From positions 1-10,811 of the forward strand of contig JAEZIL010000138.1 of the NCBI GenBank assembly GCA_023436685.1: 10,811 nucleotides of DNA. The letters are read 5' to 3'. Positions 7,082 through 10,811 of this stretch are shown piece by piece. The position numbers were made by a program, and so were the translations under genes. Positions within the stretch are counted from its first letter, which is position 1; every line of letters begins with the position of its first letter. The notes under the pieces were generated by a model that was not told where the DNA came from, searched no databases, and was given only the letters and a program-made list of their open reading frames with translations. Source of the stretch: Bacteroidota bacterium (GTDB lineage: Bacteria; Bacteroidota; Bacteroidia; Chitinophagales; Chitinophagaceae).

Positions 7082-7954
7082 ATGCGGAAAAGAGTTGCCT
7101 TATTATTCTTATCATTTTTACTGCTCTGGCAAAAGGCAGATGCCCAAACTTTCTATCAGAATAAAGAGTATGGTATATCTCTTGGTGGTGCTCAGTATTT
7201 TGGCGATTTGAATGATGACTACGGCTTTAAATATGTAAGGCCTGCAGGTGGCGTATTTGTCCGCATTCATGCCAATCCCTATATAGCAGTTCGGTTTGCA
7301 GCGCAATACACCAAGGTGGGCTATGACGATAAGTTCTCAAGCAATTATTTTAACAACAGGCGCAATCTTAATTTCAGAAGCGACATTATAGAAGCTACAA
7401 TACAGGCCGAATTTAACTTCTTCCGCTTTTTCACCGGCGAGTTAAACAGCCGTTTTACTCCCTACCTGACTGGCGGTATTGGCGGCTTTTATTATAGTCC
7501 ATATACCATTTACAATGGTAACAAAGTATATCTGCGCCCGCTAGGCACCGAAGGCCAACTGGTAGGTTATGGAGACAGGGCCTATAGCAATTTGAATATT
7601 TGCTTCCCTATAGGTGCCGGTTTCAAATACTGGGTGAAACCCGGGTTTAACCTGGGTTTTGAAATAGCTAACCGGCTTACCATGACCGACTATATAGACG
7701 ATGTGAGTGCCACCTATGTGGGTAAAGACAAATTTCCTACAGAAGGGCTTAACCCGGGCCCTGCGGCTGCACTACAAGATAGGTCGGTAGAAATTAGCAA
7801 CGAGCCTCTAGGGCGTGCCGGCAAACAAAGAGGAACCAGCTCTACAAAAGATCAGTACCTGATGTTCCAATTCAACCTGTCATTTCAGCTGAAAACCTAC
7901 AAATGCCCTGCTTATCTGAGGGAAGGCTACTTTGAGTTGAATTACCTGAACTAG
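7082..7954 (+). CDS. DUF6089-type outer membrane beta-barrel protein
   Basis: This 290-residue protein begins with a signal peptide (MRKRVALLFLSFLLLWQKADA, cut near residue 21) and is otherwise rich in short amphipathic aromatic strands, as expected of a small outer-membrane barrel. The YGISLGGAQYFGDLNDD stretch (30-46), the FTPYLTGGIGGFYYSP strand pair (125-140), PIGAGFKYWVKPGFNLGFE (176-194) and TDYIDDVSATY (202-212) match my recollection of the DUF6089 family, widespread in Bacteroidota and of unproven function. A loop-like, low-complexity insert lies at about 215-255, before a last strand (QYLMFQFNLSFQLK, 258-271). Its partners are usually envelope genes; here nadK is upstream and an unrelated acetyltransferase converges from downstream. 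Its stop TAG (7952-7954) overlaps that gene's stop. The protein is intact. A generic PorT-like or OmpW-like barrel cannot be excluded. Confidence 0.75.
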   Translation: MRKRVALLFLSFLLLWQKADAQTFYQNKEYGISLGGAQYFGDLNDDYGFKYVRPAGGVFVRIHANPYIAVRFAAQYTKVGYDDKFSSNYFNNRRNLNFRSDIIEATIQAEFNFFRFFTGELNSRFTPYLTGGIGGFYYSPYTIYNGNKVYLRPLGTEGQLVGYGDRAYSNLNICFPIGAGFKYWVKPGFNLGFEIANRLTMTDYIDDVSATYVGKDKFPTEGLNPGPAAALQDRSVEISNEPLGRAGKQRGTSSTKDQYLMFQFNLSFQLKTYKCPAYLREGYFELNYLN

Positions 7955-8403
7955 AAATCCAGCATTACATTCACCCATTCATGATCGAAGCGTGCCTTGT
8001 AACGCTCATAAAATTTTATAGCCGGCTCATTCCAATGTAAAACTTGCCATGTAAGCCCATGAAACTTTTTGTCTTCCGCTTCTTTGATCAAAGCCTCCAT
8101 GAGCATAGATCCCAGCCCCTTGTTGCGGTAGGCTTCGGTAACAATAATATCCTCCAGGTACATTTTTTGTCCCTTCCAGGTGGAGTAGCGGATGTAATAC
8201 AATGCAAAACCTTGTATAATGCCATCGGCCTCAGCTACAAATGCCCACCATACAGGCTGCTCACCAAAACCACTATTTTCAAAATGTTCTGTAGTTACGG
8301 TTACTTCGTCAGGAGCACGTTCAAAAACCGCTAATTCATGCACCAGCTCCATCATGCGGGCGCAATCTGCTTTCACTGCACGCCTGACAATAACGTTTGA
8401 CAT
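7951..8403 (-). CDS. GNAT family N-acetyltransferase, SSAT-like
   Basis: The protein is a single GNAT domain of 150 residues using acetyl-CoA. Closest recognisable relatives are the spermidine/spermine (diamine) N-acetyltransferases and thialysine acetyltransferases: VHELAVFERAPDEV (21-34), YSTWKGQKMYLEDIIVTE (73-90), the acetyl-CoA pyrophosphate loop RNKGLG (93-98), and WQVLHWNEPAIKFYER (119-134) follow the SSAT pattern closely. The true substrate (polyamine, thialysine or other amine) cannot be read from the sequence. The frame is open to an ATG at 8463, but I chose 8403 because MSNVIVRRAV directly opens the first GNAT strand and because a promoter-like element (8464-8433) overlaps the longer start; an ATG at 8415 is also possible. 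The gene converges on the DUF6089-type gene, and the two stop codons share the bases CTAG (7951-7954). Confidence 0.9.
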   Translation of the reverse strand: MSNVIVRRAVKADCARMMELVHELAVFERAPDEVTVTTEHFENSGFGEQPVWWAFVAEADGIIQGFALYYIRYSTWKGQKMYLEDIIVTEAYRNKGLGSMLMEALIKEAEDKKFHGLTWQVLHWNEPAIKFYERYKARFDHEWVNVMLDF

Positions 8404-8432
8404 CTTTAAAGGCATAATATTTATCCTGGCTG

Positions 8433-8464
8433 CAATAGTAATGGGTTTACTGCGTTCTAACAAA
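8433..8464 (-). promoter_or_regulatory. Candidate promoter of the GNAT gene
   Basis: On the minus strand, TTTG (8464-8461) is followed after 20 bases by TACTATTG (8440-8433), one mismatch from the Bacteroidota -7 consensus TAnnTTTG. Transcription would begin about 20-25 bases before the ATG at 8403. This spacing supports 8403 over 8463 as the translation start. Pattern-based inference only. Confidence 0.42.
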
Positions 8465-8502
8465 CAAGACGGGTTGTAAAACTTGAGTTAAACCCTTAGG
8501 CA

Positions 8503-8527
8503 TTGCCGTTGCATAAACGTAATTTTA
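8503..8527 (+). promoter_or_regulatory. Weak candidate promoter of porX
   Basis: TAATTTTA (8520-8527) lies 32 bases before the porX ATG and repeats the CGTAATTTTA context seen before the lipoprotein gene. The nearest upstream TTG (8503-8505) is only 14 bases away, shorter than the usual 17-23, so the -33 half is doubtful. A second TTG (8509-8511) pairs at 18 bases with the poorer box TAATATTA (8530-8537). Some promoter is expected in this 156-base divergent gap between the GNAT gene and porX. Confidence 0.3.
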
Positions 8528-8559
8528 GTTAATATTATAAAATCAGAAAAAATAGCTTA

Positions 8560-10119
8560 ATGAGTACAATTCAAGGCGAAATACTATGGGTTGATGACGA
8601 GATAGATTCGTTGAAATCGCAGATACTGTTTTTAAAAAACAAAGGATATGAAGTAACTCCGTTGACCAATGGATATGACGCTTTGGAACTGCTTAAAGAA
8701 AAGAGCGTAGATGTAGTGCTGCTGGATGAAAGCATGCCTGGTATAACGGGGTTAGAAACATTGGCCCGTATAAAGGAAATGCTGCCTGGCCTGCCGGTAG
8801 TAATGGTAACCAAAAATGAGGCCGAGAATATAATGGAAGATGCCATTGGCGGCCAGATAAGCGACTACCTGATAAAACCTGTTAACCCCAACCAGGTGCT
8901 TTTGTCTTTAAAAAAGATAATGGATACAAAGAGGTTGGTATCAGAAAAAACCACTGTAGCCTACCAACAGGATTTTCGAAACCTTTTTATGGCCCTTAGC
9001 TCTAACCCCGACCACGAGGAATGGAAAGACCTCTATCGTAAGCTGGTGCATTGGGAGCTGGAAATGGCGAAAAGCGACAGTTCGGAAATGATGGAAGTGT
9101 TACAATCGCAAAAAGCTGAGGCCAATACCGAGTTCTACAAATACATATCGAAACACTACGCCAATTGGATAAAAAATGATGACGGGCCTTTGCTATCGCA
9201 TAACCTGTTTAAACGTAAAATAGCGCCACATCTCGAAAAAGGTAAACCAACCTTTCTTATTGTTATAGATAACCTTCGCTTCGACCAGTGGAAGGCGCTG
9301 CAACCTACTATGAATGAATCGTACCGGACTGTTGAGGAAGATCTGTTTTATAGTATATTACCCACTGCCACGCAATATGCACGCAATGCCCTGTTTGCCG
9401 GTATGCTGCCTATGGATATAGAAAAGCAGTTTCCCAACGAATGGAAGAATGATGACGAAGAAGGTGGCAAGAACTTGTTTGAGGAAACATTTTTACGCTA
9501 CCAGCTAAAGCAATTAAAGCTGGATAACTTAAAAACACAATACCTGAAAATAACCAATAATGAACACGGTAAAGCACTTGAAGATGATATACATAACTAT
9601 CTGAACAACGACCTTACCGTTATTGTGTACAACTTTGTTGACATGCTATCGCATGCACGTACTGAAATGGAAGTATTAAAGGAGCTTGCAAGCGATGAAA
9701 TATCGTATCGCTCGCTTACGGTTAGCTGGTTTGAACACTCTCCTTTGTTTCGTGCATTGAAAAAAATAGCCGATAAAGATATACAGGTAATGGTAACGAC
9801 AGACCATGGTACCGTACGTGTTAAAACCCCGAGTAAATGTGTAGGCGACAGACAAACAACTACCAACCTGCGCTATAAACACGGGCGTAACCTTCAATAT
9901 GAAGAAAAGGATGTACTCGCATTTCGCGATCCAAAGCTTGCAGGGTTACCTAAGCCAAATGTGAGTTCTACAATCATTTTTGCAAAGGGAGATGTATTCT
10001 TATGCTACCCTAACAATTACAACCATTACGTAAACTATTACCGCAACACATTTCAGCATGGTGGCATATCGCTGGAAGAAATGATAGTGCCCGTAATAAG
10101 ATTGCAGAGTAAAGGATAA
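8560..10119 (+). CDS. porX: PorX: receiver plus PglZ-domain regulator of type IX secretion
   Basis: PorX is the response regulator that, with the histidine kinase PorY, controls type IX secretion genes in Porphyromonas; orthologues are widespread in gliding and secreting Bacteroidota. The 519-residue protein is full length. Residues about 6-122 form a CheY-like receiver with acidic pocket VDDE (11-14), phospho-acceptor Asp56 (VVLLDESMPG), Thr84 and Lys106 (YLIKP). A helical linker (about 130-225) follows. The PglZ/alkaline-phosphatase-type domain runs from about 230 to the end: VIDNLRFDQW (235-244), ILPTATQYARN (266-276) with nucleophile candidate Thr271, DMLSH (361-365), TTDHGT (413-418) and QHGG (499-502). 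All likely metal ligands are therefore present. In Porphyromonas this domain is zinc-dependent and cleaves oligonucleotides. The ATG at 8560 gives the normal receiver start. No porY or structural por genes are in the window. A MoxR gene follows after 23 bases. Confidence 0.95.
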   Translation: MSTIQGEILWVDDEIDSLKSQILFLKNKGYEVTPLTNGYDALELLKEKSVDVVLLDESMPGITGLETLARIKEMLPGLPVVMVTKNEAENIMEDAIGGQISDYLIKPVNPNQVLLSLKKIMDTKRLVSEKTTVAYQQDFRNLFMALSSNPDHEEWKDLYRKLVHWELEMAKSDSSEMMEVLQSQKAEANTEFYKYISKHYANWIKNDDGPLLSHNLFKRKIAPHLEKGKPTFLIVIDNLRFDQWKALQPTMNESYRTVEEDLFYSILPTATQYARNALFAGMLPMDIEKQFPNEWKNDDEEGGKNLFEETFLRYQLKQLKLDNLKTQYLKITNNEHGKALEDDIHNYLNNDLTVIVYNFVDMLSHARTEMEVLKELASDEISYRSLTVSWFEHSPLFRALKKIADKDIQVMVTTDHGTVRVKTPSKCVGDRQTTTNLRYKHGRNLQYEEKDVLAFRDPKLAGLPKPNVSSTIIFAKGDVFLCYPNNYNHYVNYYRNTFQHGGISLEEMIVPVIRLQSKG

Positions 10120-10125
10120 TAAAAG

Positions 10126-10135
10126 TTACATGTAA
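10126..10135. repeat. Ten-base palindrome between porX and moxR
   Basis: TTACATGTAA is a perfect 10-base palindrome in the 23-base gap between the porX stop and the moxR start, ending 7 bases before the ATG. It could be a protein-binding site or chance. No promoter-like TTG/TAnnTTTG pair is visible here, so moxR is probably co-transcribed with porX. Confidence 0.2.
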
Positions 10136-10142
10136 ACTATAT

Positions 10143-10811
10143 ATGGAACCAATAACAGAACCATTGATTGTAGGCAACACTGATAGAATACAACACCTCA
10201 TAACGCAGGTAGAAAAAGTAATACGCGGAAAAAAAGACAAAATAGAGCTTGTAGTAACTTGCATGCTGGCAGGTGGGCACATACTAATGGAAGATAACCC
10301 CGGCACAGGTAAAACAGTATTGGCCCGTACAATTGCCCAATGTATAGCGGGTGGCAACGGTGAGGAGCATGTTGTTTTCAAACGCATACAATTTACCCCC
10401 GACCTGTTACCAATGGACCTGATAGGTACACACATCTTTGATGACAGAAATAAAGAATTCATTTTTAAGCAGGGCCCGCTGTTTTGTAATGTGCTCCTGG
10501 CCGATGAGATAAACCGCGCATCGCCAAAGGTGCAAAGCGCCCTTCTGGAAGCCATGGCCGAAAGCCAGATAACAGTGGGCGACACAACGCTGAAGCTTGA
10601 GCGCATGTTCTTTACCATAGCTACCCAGAACCCTATAGAAATGGAAGGAACATACCCCTTGCCTGCTGCACAGCTCGACAGGTTTTATATGAAGATCATC
10701 TTCGGGTATGTGAATGAAGAAACCGAACTGGACATATACCGCAATTATGTGAACATAGCCGATAACTTAGTGCATTTGGAACAAGTGCTTAGTATGCAGG
10801 ATATTCTTTCT
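10143..10811 (+). CDS. MoxR-family AAA+ ATPase (5' part, cut by window end)
   Basis: The open frame runs from ATG 10143 to the last base, giving 223 residues of a protein usually about 310-340 long. It is a MoxR-type AAA+ ATPase (AAA_3), a family of chaperone-like ATPases that act with von Willebrand factor A proteins to mature or assemble target complexes. Walker A is EDNPGTGKT (50-58, Lys57), and Walker B is VLLADEINRASPKVQSALLEAM (117-138, acidic Asp121-Glu122). Sensor 1 is in FFTIATQNP (156-164), and TYPLPAAQLDRFYMK (170-184) is the usual MoxR signature with a candidate arginine finger. The start follows porX by 23 bases, so the two may share a transcript. The expected DUF58/vWA partner would lie beyond the window. 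Confidence 0.95.
   Translation, partial: MEPITEPLIVGNTDRIQHLITQVEKVIRGKKDKIELVVTCMLAGGHILMEDNPGTGKTVLARTIAQCIAGGNGEEHVVFKRIQFTPDLLPMDLIGTHIFDDRNKEFIFKQGPLFCNVLLADEINRASPKVQSALLEAMAESQITVGDTTLKLERMFFTIATQNPIEMEGTYPLPAAQLDRFYMKIIFGYVNEETELDIYRNYVNIADNLVHLEQVLSMQDILS

Noticed and set aside
8404..8463. Longer start for the GNAT protein at 8463.
   Set aside because: The first GNAT strand begins right after the ATG at 8403, and the candidate promoter at 8464-8433 would lie inside the longer coding region.
9247..10119. PglZ domain as a sign of a BREX phage-defence locus.
   Set aside because: The domain is fused to a receiver and matches PorX throughout; no brxC, pglX or other BREX gene is present.
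10290..10319. Degenerate Walker A (EDNPGTGKT in place of EGxPGxGKT) as an inactive MoxR.
   Set aside because: The Gly-Lys-Thr core is intact and Asp at that position is found in many MoxR proteins; Walker B and sensor 1 are normal.
10010..10618. 202-residue open frame on the minus strand opposite the porX end and moxR.
   Set aside because: It is fully antisense to two well-identified genes, shows Ser/Cys/Leu-rich shadow composition and no recognisable domain.

Overview
The window looks like a chromosomal segment from a member of the Bacteroidota, most likely close to Chitinophagaceae/Sphingobacteriia. The clearest marker is a full-length PorX (response-regulator receiver plus PglZ domain, the type IX secretion regulator), a protein largely confined to that phylum. 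Supporting signs are a DUF6089-type outer-membrane barrel protein, a Bacteroidetes-style lipoprotein, no Shine-Dalgarno boxes before the starts, and promoter-like TTG-N19/20-TAnnTTTG elements. The small-form PurL (735 aa) rather than the large fused enzyme also limits the candidates within the phylum. No rRNA, tRNA, CRISPR array, insertion sequence or prophage gene was seen. The DNA is gene-dense, with no gene-free stretch above 160 bases.

Layout. (1) Positions 1-2680, plus strand: the 3' end of a split-type transketolase C-terminal subunit, then purL (purine synthesis). (2) Positions 2694-4535, minus strand: a lipoprotein joining a c-type cytochrome module to a beta-propeller, followed 9 bases later by folB (dihydroneopterin aldolase); folB converges on purL with a 13-base gap. 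(3) Positions 4677-7954, plus strand: a small single-POTRA Omp85-family outer-membrane protein, nadK, and a DUF6089-type outer-membrane protein. (4) Positions 7951-8403, minus strand: an SSAT-like GNAT acetyltransferase whose stop codon overlaps the DUF6089 stop in a shared CTAG. (5) Position 8560 to the end, plus strand: porX, then a MoxR-family AAA+ ATPase cut off by the window edge.

How the genes work together: most are housekeeping (pentose phosphate, purine, folate, NADP) or envelope functions, and no single pathway unites them. Transketolase and PurL sit on connected routes, since ribose-5-phosphate feeds PRPP and purines. Omp85, DUF6089 and PorX all concern the outer membrane or protein export. 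The least ordinary gene is the cytochrome-propeller lipoprotein, which has an atypical CX4CH haem motif and repeated histidines in its propeller. I found no convincing new multi-gene system. The other points worth a second look are small DNA dyads around nadK and before moxR, the stripped-down Omp85 protein, and the gene neighbourhoods of nadK and porX.
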